From positions 28,505-92,504 of the forward strand of contig PHCV01000009.1 in assembly GCA_002842395.1 (NCBI GenBank): DNA of 64,000 bases, in the 5' to 3' direction. The notes under the pieces are model-generated. The model was given only the letters and a program-made list of their open reading frames with translations, had not been told where the DNA came from and did no database searches. Each line of letters starts with the position of its first letter. The first letter of the stretch is position 1. Below are positions 53,596 to 62,750 of the stretch, in pieces. The stretch comes from Betaproteobacteria bacterium HGW-Betaproteobacteria-11. GTDB taxonomy: Bacteria; Pseudomonadota; Gammaproteobacteria; Burkholderiales; Rhodocyclaceae. A program made the translations under genes and the position numbers.

Positions 53596-54468
53596 TCAGA
53601 CGCGCTGGCGATTTTCCAGCAGGCGCAGGATCAGCGGCGTGAAAATCAACTGCATCGCAAGTTCCACCTTCCCGCCCGGGACGACAATGATGTTCGGCCG
53701 CGACATGAACGAATCCTTGATCATCGTCAGCAGATACGGGAAATCGATGCCCTTCGGGTTGGCGAAGCGGATCACCACGAAGCTCTCGTCCGCCGTCGGT
53801 ACCTCGCGCGCGGCCACCGGGTTCGAGGTATCCACCGTCGGCACGCGCTGGAAGTTGATATGCGTCCGGGAAAACTGCGGGGTGATGTAATTTACATAAT
53901 CCGGCATCCGGCGGAGGATGGTATCGACCACCGCCTCGGTCGAATAACCGCGCTGCGTCTTGTCGCGATGGAACTTCTGGATCCACTCCAGATTGATGAT
54001 CGGCACCACCCCCACCAGCAGATCGGCATGGCGGGCGACATCGACCTGGTCGGTGACCACCGCGCCATGCAAGCCTTCATAGAACAACAGATCGGAGCCG
54101 GCCGGAATGTCCTCCCAGGGGGTGAAGGTGCCCGACTCCTGCCCGCAGGGCGCGGCCTCGTCCGCATTGTGCAGATATCTGCGCACCCTGCCTGAGCCGC
54201 TCTCGCCATAGCTCCTGAACAGGGCTTCGAGTTCCTCGAAAAGATTGGCCTCGGGGCCGAAATGGCTGAAATGGTTGTTGCCGGCCAGCCGCGCCTCTTC
54301 CATCACCCGTTCCATCGCCTGGCGGTCGTAGCGATGGAAGGAGTCGCCCTCGACGACGACGGCGCTGATCTTTTCGCGGCGGAAAATATGCCGGAAGGTG
54401 CGCGTAACGGTGGACGTACCGGCCCCCGACGAGCCGGTAATGGCGATTACGGGATGTTCGATGGACAT
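53596..54468 (-). CDS. prkB: Phosphoribulokinase PrkB/CbbP, class I
   Basis: ATP-dependent kinase making ribulose-1,5-bisphosphate, diagnostic of the Calvin cycle (cbbP). The 290-residue protein has the P-loop GSSGAGTST (12-20), VEGDSFHRYDR, NHFSHFGPEAN and YEGLHGAVV, matching the proteobacterial octameric class. It heads the tkt-gap-pgk-pyk-fba operon. RuBisCO and fructose bisphosphatase are not in the window; some heterotrophs keep a prkB homologue, so autotrophy is not proven. Confidence 0.95.
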   Translation of the reverse strand: MSIEHPVIAITGSSGAGTSTVTRTFRHIFRREKISAVVVEGDSFHRYDRQAMERVMEEARLAGNNHFSHFGPEANLFEELEALFRSYGESGSGRVRRYLHNADEAAPCGQESGTFTPWEDIPAGSDLLFYEGLHGAVVTDQVDVARHADLLVGVVPIINLEWIQKFHRDKTQRGYSTEAVVDTILRRMPDYVNYITPQFSRTHINFQRVPTVDTSNPVAAREVPTADESFVVIRFANPKGIDFPYLLTMIKDSFMSRPNIIVVPGGKVELAMQLIFTPLILRLLENRQRV

Positions 54469-54586
54469 GGTTCCCTCTTGAGTTGAATTTTGGCGTTACT
54501 GGTTGCGGAACGGCGAACAGGCCGGGAACAGCGGCGATTCGGGGAGTGCCGCGTCGCAGCCGGAGAGAAAAGTCCGATGATAGCGC
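54469..54586. promoter_or_regulatory. Probable promoter region of the prkB operon
   Basis: 118 bases between prkB and the endonuclease remnant. No clear sigma-70 boxes or CbbR motif could be identified by eye; assignment rests on position only. Confidence 0.3.
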
Positions 54587-54857
54587 TCAAGCCAGTTCGA
54601 GCAGCAGCTGATGATCGGAAGCGCGGCTCGCCGCATCAGCGGTGAGATGCCTCACCCGGCCCGCCAGGTTGGCGCTGACGAAGCAAAATCGCAGGCCGCC
54701 GGAGCGGGCAGGAAGCTCGCGCCATGCCGCTCAAAAGTCGGCGCTGGCGAGACGCCGGAATAACACCCTATCCCAGGCATCGAGAAGCGGCGGCGTGGAT
54801 CGCCTCGTAGCCGGGCAGGCCCCGTCCCCACTGGATGTTCCAGGTCAGCAGGCGCAT
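54587..54857 (-). pseudogene. Remnant of an endonuclease/exonuclease/phosphatase family gene
   Basis: From the ATG at 54857 the frame reads MRLLTWNIQWGRGLPG, the start of EEP-fold nucleases (TWNIQW), then hits a TAG at 54770-54768. Further on, in another frame, RFCFVSANLAGRVRHL and then TADAASRASDHQLLLELA end at 54587; this is the C-terminus of the same family, including the catalytic ASDHQ. The whole middle, several hundred bases of a normal gene, is missing, and a dispersed-element copy (54733-54758) sits between the two ends. Not functional. Confidence 0.8.
54733..54758 (+). repeat. Dispersed A-run/GTCGGCG element, copy 12 (inside pseudogene)
   Basis: Four A, then GTCGGCGCTGGCGAGACGC and CGG; one base from the core. 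It lies between the N- and C-terminal remnants of the deleted endonuclease gene. Confidence 0.85.
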
Positions 54858-54867
54858 CGCAGATCGC

Positions 54868-55425
54868 TCAGGGCTGTTTCCACTTGATCGAACAACCGAT
54901 GCCCGGAATTTGCTCCGCGGGCCCGCGACCGGTTGCCGCTACCTGGCGCATCGCCTCGAACAGCTCGCGGCGCGCATTGGCCGGCGCGCTTTCCTTGCGC
55001 GAAGCATCGAGTCGGCCGCGGTATTGCAGCTCGAGACCAGCGTTGAAGCCAAAGAAATCCGGCGTACACACGGCGCCGTAGGCGCGAGCCACCTCTTGCG
55101 TCTCGTCCAGCACATAGGGAAAAGGGAAGTCCAGCGCGCGGGAGACACGCACCATCTCGTCCCATGAGTCCTCCCGGTACTCGCGCGGATCGTTGCTCAT
55201 GATGGCGATGCTGCCGATGTCCAGTGTCGCCAGCCCGCGCGCATCGCGCACGATGCGGTTGATCACGGCCTTGACGTAGGGACAGTGATTGCAGATGAAC
55301 ATCACCAGCAAGCCCTTCGGGCTGCGGCTGCTGGCCAGCGAGTGGCGCAGGCCATCGACGCCGGGCAGATCGAAATCGATGGCCGGCCGGCCGAAATCAG
55401 CACCGGGTGGCGAGAGACTGACCAT
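54868..55425 (-). CDS. Thioredoxin-family (AhpC/TSA-like) protein
   Basis: 185-residue cytosolic thioredoxin-fold protein with the redox motif CNHC at 45-48 (MFICNHCPYVKAVINRI). The rest (SNDPREYREDSWDEM, YGAVCTPDFFGFN) is characteristic of a conserved bacterial thioredoxin-like family of unproven function, probably a peroxidase or reductase. No signal peptide. Divergent from rsmE with 57 bases between starts. Confidence 0.88.
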   Translation of the reverse strand: MVSLSPPGADFGRPAIDFDLPGVDGLRHSLASSRSPKGLLVMFICNHCPYVKAVINRIVRDARGLATLDIGSIAIMSNDPREYREDSWDEMVRVSRALDFPFPYVLDETQEVARAYGAVCTPDFFGFNAGLELQYRGRLDASRKESAPANARRELFEAMRQVAATGRGPAEQIPGIGCSIKWKQP

Positions 55426-55482
55426 GACGAAACTCCTTGCAGTGAAATGGTTTTGCGCAAAGTTTTTGGCGATAATGCAGCG

Positions 55483-56211
55483 ATGATACCGAGATTCTTC
55501 TGCCCGCTTCCACTCGCTCCCGGCGCGACGCTCGAACTGCCCGAGGCCGTCGCCCACCATGCGTTGAACGTATTGAAACTCGGCGCTGGCGAGACGGTGA
55601 TCCTGTTCGACGGGCACGGCGGCGAGTGGCAGGCCGTGCTGCAACTGGCCGGCAAGCGGCCGCTGGCCAGACTGACCGCCTTCAGCGAGCCGCTGCGCGA
55701 ATCGGCCCTGCATGTCACCCTGGCGCAAGCTCTGCCCGCCGCCGACAAGATGGACTGGATCGTGCAAAAAGCCGTCGAACTTGGCGTTGCCCGCATCCAG
55801 CCGGTGACCGCCCGGCGCAGCGTGGTGAAACTTTCCGGCCCCCGCGTCGAGCGGCGGCAGACGCACTGGCAGGGCGTGGCCGTGGCCGCCTGCGAGCAGA
55901 GCGGCCGCACGCAGGTTCCCGAGGTGCTGCCTCTGCTTGATCTGCCGCACTATCTTGCGCAGACCGGCGCAGAGGCAAACCTGCGCCTGATCGCTGCACC
56001 CGTTGCCACATTACATCTGCGACAGCTTGTGCCGCCCAGTACCCGCGTCGATCTGCTGATCGGCCCGGAGGGCGGCTTCGAGAGCGACGAACTGCACGCG
56101 GCCCGCGCCGCAGGATTCCAGACCATCCAACTAGGGCCGCGCGTCTTGCGCACGGAAACCGCGGGGCTTGCGGCACTGGCCGCGATGCAGACACTTTGGG
56201 GGGACTTCTGA
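55483..56211 (+). CDS. rsmE: 16S rRNA m3U1498 methyltransferase RsmE
   Basis: SPOUT methyltransferase acting on U1498 of 16S rRNA. The 242-residue protein has a PUA-like N-terminus (AVAHHALNVLKLGAGETVILFDG) and the knotted SAM site with LLIGPEGGF and LGPRVLRTETAGLA. The element at 55575-55597 encodes LKLGAGET, which fits the natural family pattern at this spot. TGATG junction with the PPK2 gene. Confidence 0.95.
   Translation: MIPRFFCPLPLAPGATLELPEAVAHHALNVLKLGAGETVILFDGHGGEWQAVLQLAGKRPLARLTAFSEPLRESALHVTLAQALPAADKMDWIVQKAVELGVARIQPVTARRSVVKLSGPRVERRQTHWQGVAVAACEQSGRTQVPEVLPLLDLPHYLAQTGAEANLRLIAAPVATLHLRQLVPPSTRVDLLIGPEGGFESDELHAARAAGFQTIQLGPRVLRTETAGLAALAAMQTLWGDF
55575..55597 (+). repeat. 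Dispersed A-run/GTCGGCG element, copy 13 (inside rsmE)
   Basis: GAAACTCGGCGCTGGCGAG then ACGG: 18 of 19 core bases. Reads KLGAGET, a sequence also natural for RsmE proteins, so this copy could have arisen by few substitutions. Confidence 0.65.
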
Positions 56212-57737
56212 TGTTCGAATCAGCCGAAATCGGTCACAAGCTGGACAAGGAAACCTATCGCCAGGCCGTGCCGGGCCTGCGCTCGGCGCTGCTCGACGCA
56301 CAATACGATCTGAAGGAAAACGGCAAGATTCCGGTCATCGTCCTGGTCAGTGGCCAGGATGGCGCCGGCAAGGGCGAGACCATCAATATCCTCTACGAGT
56401 GGATGGATCCACGCTACCTGTCGACCCTGGCCTTTTCCGAGCCGACCGACGAAGAGCGCGACCGGCCGGTGATGTGGCGCTACTGGCGCGCCCTGCCGCC
56501 CAAGGGCCGCACGGGGATTTTTGCCGGCTCGTGGTATTCCGATTCGATCCGCCAGCGCATCGAAGACTCGCTATCGCTGACCGATCTGGACGCCCGCATC
56601 GACCAGATCAACCGCTTCGAGGCGATGCTGGTGAACGAGGGCGCACTGGTACTCAAGTTCTGGTTCCACCTGACCAAGGACGCGCAAAAGAAACGCCTCA
56701 AGGCCCTCGAAAAAGACCCGCGCACCGCCTGGCGCGTCACGCCGTGGAGCTGGGAGCGGCTGAAAAGCTACGACAAGCTGCAGGAAGTCGCCGGGCATAT
56801 CCTGCGCATGACCAACACCGCCTGGGCGCCGTGGATCATCGTCGAGGGCAGCGACGATCGCTACCGCTCGCTGACCGCGGGCAGCGTGCTGCTCGACGCA
56901 CTCAAGCAGCGCCTGGCCACGGGAGATACCCAGGACACGCCGGTGGCGCCGCTGGTGCACACCCAGATCGACGGCCGCAATGTCCTTGCCGCACTCGATC
57001 TCAAGAAAAAATTGAGCGACAAGGACTACGATGAGCAACTGGGGCACTGGCAGGGCCGGCTATCCGAGCTGGCGCGCGATCCGCGCTTCAAGCAGCGCTC
57101 GCTGATCTGCGCCTTCGAAGGCGCGGACGCCGCCGGCAAGGGCGGGGCGATCCGGCGCATCGCCGGCGCGCTCGATGCGCGGCAGTACCAGATCGTCCCG
57201 GTCGCCGCACCGACCGAGGAAGAACGCGCCCAGCCCTATCTCTGGCGGTTCTGGCGGCATGTGCCGCGCCACGGCCGGGTCGCCATTTTCGACCGCACCT
57301 GGTATGGCCGCGTGCTGGTCGAACGGGTCGAAGGTTTCTGCTCGGAACGCGACTGGCTGCGGGCCTACAGCGAGATCAACGATTTCGAACATGAACTGGC
57401 CGAGGCCGGCGCCATCGTCGTCAAGTTCTGGCTGCAGGTCAGCCAGGAGGAGCAGCTCAAGCGCTTCAAGGAACGCGAAAAAATCGAGTTCAAACGCTTC
57501 AAGATCACCGAGGAAGACTGGCGCAACCGGGAAAAATGGGACGCCTACCAGCAGGCGGTATGCGACCTGGTCGATCGCACCAGCACCAGCACCGCGCCGT
57601 GGACCCTGGTCGAATCCAACGACAAGAATTTCGCCCGGATCAAGATTCTGCAAACCGTGTGCGAACGGCTCGAAGCCGAACTGGCCGGCAAGCCGGCCGC
57701 AAAATCGAAGAAAAGGAAAGCCGCCGATGGCAAATAA
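56211..57737 (+). CDS. Two-domain PPK2, polyphosphate:AMP phosphotransferase
   Basis: 508-residue fused PPK2 with two P-loop kinase domains. Domain 1 has Walker A SGQDGAGKGE (about 48-56) and FAGSWYSDS; domain 2 has GADAAGKGGAIRR and FDRTWYGRVLVERV, with the lid loop in each. Fused class II PPK2 enzymes phosphorylate AMP to ADP with polyphosphate. Domain 2 carries the more complete Walker B signature, so it is likely the catalytic one. Coupled to rsmE and overlapping argA by 11 bases. Confidence 0.9.
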   Translation: MFESAEIGHKLDKETYRQAVPGLRSALLDAQYDLKENGKIPVIVLVSGQDGAGKGETINILYEWMDPRYLSTLAFSEPTDEERDRPVMWRYWRALPPKGRTGIFAGSWYSDSIRQRIEDSLSLTDLDARIDQINRFEAMLVNEGALVLKFWFHLTKDAQKKRLKALEKDPRTAWRVTPWSWERLKSYDKLQEVAGHILRMTNTAWAPWIIVEGSDDRYRSLTAGSVLLDALKQRLATGDTQDTPVAPLVHTQIDGRNVLAALDLKKKLSDKDYDEQLGHWQGRLSELARDPRFKQRSLICAFEGADAAGKGGAIRRIAGALDARQYQIVPVAAPTEEERAQPYLWRFWRHVPRHGRVAIFDRTWYGRVLVERVEGFCSERDWLRAYSEINDFEHELAEAGAIVVKFWLQVSQEEQLKRFKEREKIEFKRFKITEEDWRNREKWDAYQQAVCDLVDRTSTSTAPWTLVESNDKNFARIKILQTVCERLEAELAGKPAAKSKKRKAADGK

Positions 57738-59064
57738 GCAGACGCAACCCGACACCGATCTCCGCCTGGTCACCTGGGTACGCCAGGCCGCGCCGTATAT
57801 TCACGCCTTTCGCGGCCGCACCTTCGTCATCGCCCTGGGCGGCGAAGTGCTCGAAGCCGGCAATGCGCAGTCGCTGATCCATGACATCGCCCTGCTCGAC
57901 AGCATCGGCATCCGGCTGGTACTGGTGCATGGCGCACGGCCGCAGATCGACGCCGAAATGCATGGCCGCGGACTGACGCCGAAGTTCCACAAGGGACTGC
58001 GCGTCACCGATGGCGAGGCGCTGGAATGCGTCAAGCGCGCCATGGGCGTCACCCGCATCGAGATCGAGGCGCTGCTCTCGCAAGGCCTGCCGAACACGCC
58101 GATGGCCGGCGCCTTCCTCCGCGTCACCGGCGGCAACTTCATCACCGCGCGGCCGGTCGGGGTGGTCGATGGCATCGATTTTCAATACACCGGCGCGGTG
58201 CGCAAGGTGATCGCCGAAGAAATCCAGGCCGACCTGGCGCAGGAAAACGTGGTGCTGATCACCCCGATCGGTGCCTCGCCGACCGGCGAAATCTTCAACC
58301 TCGCCTGGGAGGAGGTGGCCGAGGCGGTCGCCGTGGCGATCGCCGCCGACAAGCTGATCTACCTGTGCGACGGGCCCGGCCTGGTCGATGCCAAGGGCGG
58401 ACTGATCGATGCCCTGACCGCCGATGCCGCGCAAAAGATCAGCGGCCGCCCGTTGCAGGCCCAGGCGCCCGGCATCGCCCGCGTGCTGCCGGGCGCGATT
58501 CGCGCCTGTCGCGCGGGCGTCGGCCGGGTGCACTTTCTCGACGCCCGCGCCGACGGCGCCATGCTGATGGAATTTTTTACCCGCGAAGGCGTCGGCTCGG
58601 TGATGACCCGGGCGCCTCTGGCACACCTACGCGAAGCCAGCATCGACGATGTCGGCGCGATTCTTGGCCTGATCGAACCGCTGGAGGCCGACGGCACGCT
58701 GGTCAAGCGCGGCCGCGAGCGCCTGGAGATGGAAATCAGCCGCTTCTCGGTGGTCGAACACGACGGCATGATCGTCGGTTGCGCCGCGCTGTATCCCGTC
58801 AGCGGCGAGCGGGTCGGGGAACTCGCCTGCCTCGCCGTGATGCCGGCCTTCCGCCGCAGCGGTTATGGCGATCAGCTGCGCACGCAGATCGAGGCGCGGG
58901 CAAAGACAATGAAGCTGAAACAGCTTTTCGTACTCACCACCCGCACCGCGCACTGGTTCATCGAACGCGGCTACCAGGAAACGGCGATCGATGCCCTGCC
59001 GGCCTCCCGGCGCGAGCTTTACAACTTGCAGCGGCGCTCGAAAGTTCTGCAGAAGACACTGTAG
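57727..59064 (+). CDS. argA: N-acetylglutamate synthase ArgA
   Basis: First step of arginine synthesis. The 445-residue protein has an amino-acid-kinase domain (about 15-290, with [11 protein letters not shown] and [14 protein letters not shown]) and a C-terminal GNAT acetyltransferase domain (about 295-440, [17 protein letters not shown]). Length is typical of ArgA (443). The kinase domain usually binds the arginine feedback inhibitor. Overlaps the PPK2 end. Confidence 0.96.
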   Translation: MANKQTQPDTDLRLVTWVRQAAPYIHAFRGRTFVIALGGEVLEAGNAQSLIHDIALLDSIGIRLVLVHGARPQIDAEMHGRGLTPKFHKGLRVTDGEALECVKRAMGVTRIEIEALLSQGLPNTPMAGAFLRVTGGNFITARPVGVVDGIDFQYTGAVRKVIAEEIQADLAQENVVLITPIGASPTGEIFNLAWEEVAEAVAVAIAADKLIYLCDGPGLVDAKGGLIDALTADAAQKISGRPLQAQAPGIARVLPGAIRACRAGVGRVHFLDARADGAMLMEFFTREGVGSVMTRAPLAHLREASIDDVGAILGLIEPLEADGTLVKRGRERLEMEISRFSVVEHDGMIVGCAALYPVSGERVGELACLAVMPAFRRSGYGDQLRTQIEARAKTMKLKQLFVLTTRTAHWFIERGYQETAIDALPASRRELYNLQRRSKVLQKTL

Positions 59065-59101
59065 ACTGCGTCCATCACACCACTATCCGGAGAAACAGAT
59101 C

Positions 59102-59374
59102 ATGACGCGCACGGTTAACTGCATCAAGCTCGGCCACGAGGCCGAAGGGCTCGACTTTCCGCCCATGCCGGGCGAAATCGGCAAAAAACTGTACGAGAAC
59201 GTTTCCAAGGAAGCCTGGCAGCAATGGATCAAGCTGCAGACCATGATCATCAACGAAAACCGCCTCAATCTCGCCGACGCGCAGCACCGGAAGTATCTTG
59301 CGGAGCAGGTGCGCAAGCACTTCTTCGGCGAAGGCGCCGACCAGGTCAGCGGCTACGTGCCCCCGCCGCACTGA
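59102..59374 (+). CDS. yggX: Fe(2+)-trafficking protein YggX
   Basis: 90-residue protein implicated in iron handling and oxidative-stress resistance of Fe-S clusters. [18 protein letters not shown] with conserved C7, then [18 protein letters not shown], are hallmarks, and the length equals E. coli YggX (91). It follows argA by 37 bases and is followed by a terminator. Confidence 0.97.
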   Translation: MTRTVNCIKLGHEAEGLDFPPMPGEIGKKLYENVSKEAWQQWIKLQTMIINENRLNLADAQHRKYLAEQVRKHFFGEGADQVSGYVPPPH

Positions 59375-59383
59375 CCCCCTGCG

Positions 59384-59409
59384 CGGCGCAGTGCCAGCGC
59401 CGAGTTTTT
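59384..59409 (+). terminator. Intrinsic terminator of argA-yggX built from a dispersed-element copy
   Basis: Stem CGGCGC (59384-59389) and GCGCCG (59397-59402), loop AGTGCCA, followed by AG and five T. The right arm and T-run are the dispersed element read on the minus strand as AAAAACTCGGCGCTGGC (59393-59409), with the rest of the element absent. The spacing from the yggX stop is 9 bases. Confidence 0.75.
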
Positions 59410-59437
59410 GCGCTGCGGCGCTAAAAACGATATCCGG

Positions 59438-60142
59438 TTACGGCGCCGAGACTTCGCGTTCCAGCGCTTCCAGTCCGAGGTGGCGCACGTCGCGTCCCTT
59501 GACCAGGTAAACGACATACTCGGCGATGTTCTTCGAATGGTCGCCGATGCGTTCGATGGCGCGGGCGATGAACAGCAGGTCGAGCGAACTGGAAATGGTG
59601 CGCGGGTCTTCCATCATGAAGGTGATCAGCTGGCGCATCGCCGCCTTGAAGCTGGCGTCGACCTGGCGATCCTGGCGGGCGACCTCGGCCGACACATTGA
59701 CGTCCAGCCGCACGAAGGCATCGAGCGACTTGCGCAGCATCGTCAGCGCGAGATCCGCGGCCGGGCGCAGTTCGATGCGCGGTACGGCACGCATTTCGTC
59801 GCCATGAATCTCGCGCGCCATCTTGGCGATTTTTTTTGCCTCGTCGCCGATCCGCTCCAGGTCGGTGATGATCTTGATCACCGTCATCACCATGCGCAGA
59901 TCGACCGCGGTCGGCTGCCGGCGCGCGATCAGGCGGACGCAGGCCTCGTCCAGTTCGACCTCGTGGCGGTTCACCATCCGGTCGTTGAGAATGACCTGTT
60001 CGATGCGTGCCAGATCGCCGCTGGCCAGGCCGTCCATGGCGTGGGCGAACTGCTGCTCGACCAGTCCACCCATCGCCATGACCCGGCTTTTCAGGTCGTC
60101 GAGTTCGACATCGAATTGCTTGAGGGTATGTTCCTGATTCAT
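59438..60142 (-). CDS. phoU: Phosphate-transport regulator PhoU
   Basis: Negative regulator linking PstSCAB to the PhoR/PhoB system. The 234-residue helical protein shows two repeated three-helix halves, each with the metal-binding ExxxD-type helices (MTVIKIITDLERIGDEAKKIA and LLFIARAIERIGDHSKNIAE). No pst genes are in the window. Lies convergent to yggX; a PPK2 gene is 2 kb away. Confidence 0.96.
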   Translation of the reverse strand: MNQEHTLKQFDVELDDLKSRVMAMGGLVEQQFAHAMDGLASGDLARIEQVILNDRMVNRHEVELDEACVRLIARRQPTAVDLRMVMTVIKIITDLERIGDEAKKIAKMAREIHGDEMRAVPRIELRPAADLALTMLRKSLDAFVRLDVNVSAEVARQDRQVDASFKAAMRQLITFMMEDPRTISSSLDLLFIARAIERIGDHSKNIAEYVVYLVKGRDVRHLGLEALEREVSAP

Positions 60143-60214
60143 CGATTCACCTTTTCTCGCTGTTGCGGACTATACCTGTGCCATGTGAAGGAATTGTTGC
60201 AGTCAGGCCGCAAA

Positions 60215-60895
60215 TCAGGCCGAATCACGCCCGCGCTCGACCACCCCGGAAGCCGTGGCGAGCAGCAGCACATCGGCGCCGCGCCTGGCGAACAGGCCGT
60301 TGGTGACCACGCCGACGATGCCGTCGATCCGTGCTTCGAGTTCCGCCGGCCGGGTAATGTGCAGACCCTGCACGTCGATAATCAGGTTGCCGTTGTCGGT
60401 GACGAAGCCGGCGCGCAGTTGCGGCACGCCGCCCAGCCGGATCAACTCGCGGCTGACATGGGCCCGCGCCATCGGGATCACCTCCACCGGCAACGGAAAG
60501 CGGCCGAGCGTGGCCACCTGCTTCGATTCATCGCAGATGCAGACGAAGGTTTTTGCCACCGCGGCGACGATTTTCTCGCGCGTCAACGCACCGCCGCCGC
60601 CCTTGATCATGGCCATGCCGGGGTCAATTTCGTCGGCGCCATCGACATAGATTTCCATCTCCTCGACCTCGTTCAGGTCGAGCACCCGGATGTCGTGGCC
60701 TTCCAGCCGGCGCCGTGTCGCCTCGGAACTCGCCACCGTGCCGCCGAGGCGATCCTTGATCGAGGCCAGGGCATCGATGAACAGATTCGCCGTCGAGCCG
60801 GTGCCGACGCCGAGAATCGCCCCGGCCGGCAGATGTGCCGCCACATAGTCACGCGCGGCCAGGGCCACGGCTTGTTTCAGTGCGTCCTGCGTCAT
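60215..60895 (-). CDS. rpiA: Ribose-5-phosphate isomerase A
   Basis: Interconverts ribose and ribulose 5-phosphates, supplying the substrate of PrkB. The 226-residue protein has [41 protein letters not shown] and [13 protein letters not shown] [14 protein letters not shown]. Start [11 protein letters not shown] at 60895. Follows lpdA after 46 bases on the same strand. Confidence 0.97.
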   Translation of the reverse strand: MTQDALKQAVALAARDYVAAHLPAGAILGVGTGSTANLFIDALASIKDRLGGTVASSEATRRRLEGHDIRVLDLNEVEEMEIYVDGADEIDPGMAMIKGGGGALTREKIVAAVAKTFVCICDESKQVATLGRFPLPVEVIPMARAHVSRELIRLGGVPQLRAGFVTDNGNLIIDVQGLHITRPAELEARIDGIVGVVTNGLFARRGADVLLLATASGVVERGRDSA

Positions 60896-60941
60896 TGTTT
60901 TCCCGTCCGTTTTACGAACGGCACAGCTTACCTGAAAGCGC

Positions 60942-62750
60942 TCACCGCTTGCGCGCCGGCGGCAGATCGGTGCAACTGCCATGCGCCACTTCGGCGGCCA
61001 GGCCGATGGTCTCGCCCAGCGTCGGATGCGGATGGATGGTGCGGCCGATATCGAGCGCATCGGCGCCCATCTCGATCGCCAGCGCGATCTCGCCGATCAT
61101 GTCGCCGGCCGAGGGGCCGACGATGGCGCCGCCGACAATGCGGTGCGACTCGGCATCGAACACCAGCTTGGTGAAGCCGTACTCGGCGCCATTGGCAATC
61201 GCCCGTCCCGAGGCGGCCCAGGGAAACTTCACCACCTCGATCTTGCGGCCGGACTTTTTCGCCCCATTGTCACCATCCTCGCCCAGGCCAACCCAGGCCA
61301 CTTCCGGGTGCGTATAGGCGACGCCCGGAATCACGCGGGCATCGAAATGGCTCCTCCGTCCGGCCGCCGCCTCGGCCGCGACATGGCCCTCATGCACGGC
61401 CTTGTGCGCCAGCATGGGATTGCCGACGAGATCGCCGATGGCGAAGATATGCGGAATGTTGGTGCGCATCTGGCCATCCACCGGGATGAAGCCGCGCGCA
61501 TCGACCGCGATGCCCGCCTGTTCGGCGCCGATCTTCTTGCCGTTGGGGCTGCGTCCGGCCGCTTGCAGGATCATGTCATACCGCTGCGGCGCGGCCGGGG
61601 CGGCCTCCCCCTCGAATCCGACCCACAAACCATCGTCCCTGGCTTCCACCGCCACGGTTCGGGTCTTGAGCATCACCTTGTCGAAGCGGTGCGCATTCTG
61701 TTTCTCCCAGACCTTGACCAGATCGCGATCCGGCCCCTGCATCAGGCCGTCCAGCATTTCGACAACGTCGACCCGGGCGCCGAGCGTGGCATAGACCGTG
61801 GCCATTTCCAGGCCGATGATGCCGCCGCCGATGACCAGCATTTTCCGCGGGACGAAGCGAAGTTCGAGCGCCCCGGTGGAATCGACGATGCGCGGATCGC
61901 GTGGCAAAAAGGGCAGGTGCACGGCGCTGGAGCCGGCGGCGATGATGCACTGCTCGAAACGGATGACTTTCTTGCCGCCGGTTTTTTCTTGCGCGGCGCC
62001 GGTGGTTTCCTCGACCTCGATGTGGTTGCCATCGAGGAAGCAGCCATAGCCGCGCACCACGTCGACCTTGCGCCCCTTGGCCATGCCGGCCAAACCGCCG
62101 GTCAGCTTGCCAACCACCTGGTCCTTGTGGCTGCGCAGCACGTCGAGATCGACCTGTGGCGCGGCGAAACGGACGCCAAGCCCGGCGGCATGGGCGGCCT
62201 CGTCGATCACCGCGGCAACGTGCAGCAACGCCTTGGACGGTATGCAGCCGACATTGAGGCAGACTCCGCCCAGGCTGGCATAGCGTTCGACGAGCACGGT
62301 TTTCAGGCCCAGGTCGGCGGCACGGAATGCGGCTGAATAGCCACCGGGGCCGGCGCCGAGTACCAGCAAACCGGTTTCGATGTCGGCCTTGCCGGCAAAG
62401 CGACCGGCCGCGGGAGCGACCGGCGTCTCGACAACAGGCCCGGCAGCCGGAGCCGGCGTTGCGCTGGGCGGACTCGCCGTCTCGGCAACGCCGATGTCCA
62501 CGCTGGCCACCACGCGGCCCTCGGCGACCTTGTCGCCCACCTTGACCTTGATCTCGCGGATCACCCCCGCCAGCGGCGAGGGCACGTCCATCGTCGCCTT
62601 GTCCGATTCCAGCGTGATCAGCGCATCCTCCGCCTTCACCGTATCGCCCACCCCAACCCCCTCCCCCTGGAAGGGGGTGACGATGGTTCGCCGCCGCGCG
62701 GCTCCTGAATGTGGCTGGCGCCCCTTCGGGCGGCCGTGCGAGGCGCTCAT
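60942..62750 (-). CDS. lpdA: Dihydrolipoamide dehydrogenase with damaged N-terminal lipoyl domain
   Basis: E3 subunit of pyruvate dehydrogenase. The 602-residue protein has an N-terminal lipoyl domain (lipoyl Lys51 in ESDKATMDV), a linker rich in Ala/Pro, then the flavoprotein with [12 protein letters not shown], redox pair C164/C169 in [26 protein letters not shown] and [10 protein letters not shown]. The first 33 residues ([20 protein letters not shown] and on) do not look like the normal opening of a lipoyl domain; they are encoded by a GC-rich repeat. The E3 part is intact. ATGA junction with aceF. Confidence 0.93.
   Translation of the reverse strand: MSASHGRPKGRQPHSGAARRRTIVTPFQGEGVGVGDTVKAEDALITLESDKATMDVPSPLAGVIREIKVKVGDKVAEGRVVASVDIGVAETASPPSATPAPAAGPVVETPVAPAAGRFAGKADIETGLLVLGAGPGGYSAAFRAADLGLKTVLVERYASLGGVCLNVGCIPSKALLHVAAVIDEAAHAAGLGVRFAAPQVDLDVLRSHKDQVVGKLTGGLAGMAKGRKVDVVRGYGCFLDGNHIEVEETTGAAQEKTGGKKVIRFEQCIIAAGSSAVHLPFLPRDPRIVDSTGALELRFVPRKMLVIGGGIIGLEMATVYATLGARVDVVEMLDGLMQGPDRDLVKVWEKQNAHRFDKVMLKTRTVAVEARDDGLWVGFEGEAAPAAPQRYDMILQAAGRSPNGKKIGAEQAGIAVDARGFIPVDGQMRTNIPHIFAIGDLVGNPMLAHKAVHEGHVAAEAAAGRRSHFDARVIPGVAYTHPEVAWVGLGEDGDNGAKKSGRKIEVVKFPWAASGRAIANGAEYGFTKLVFDAESHRIVGGAIVGPSAGDMIGEIALAIEMGADALDIGRTIHPHPTLGETIGLAAEVAHGSCTDLPPARKR
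62476..62499 (-). repeat. Possible decayed dispersed element (inside lpdA linker)
   Basis: Minus strand GGACATCGGCGTTGCCGAG then ACGGC; about four differences from a full copy and no A-run. It lies just after the lipoyl domain of lpdA. Confidence 0.35.
62506..62651 (-). repeat. 146-bp near-identical lipoyl-domain segment (lpdA copy)
   Basis: Matches 63855-64000 of aceF with two mismatches in 146 positions by my alignment. Both encode the second half of a lipoyl domain. Identity at the DNA level points to recent duplication or gene conversion. Confidence 0.9.
62653..62685. repeat. GC-rich GGGGGTTGGGG repeat inside lpdA
   Basis: Minus strand has CCCCCTTCCAGGGGG (hairpin), then AGGGGGTTGGGG. 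Related to the tract at 3951-3988. It forms part of the aberrant N-terminal coding region of lpdA. Confidence 0.6.

Noticed and set aside
54642..54887. An 81-residue plus-strand frame in the prkB upstream region
   Set aside because: It is antisense to the endonuclease remnant and reads through an element copy; no homology, Arg-rich composition typical of shadow frames.
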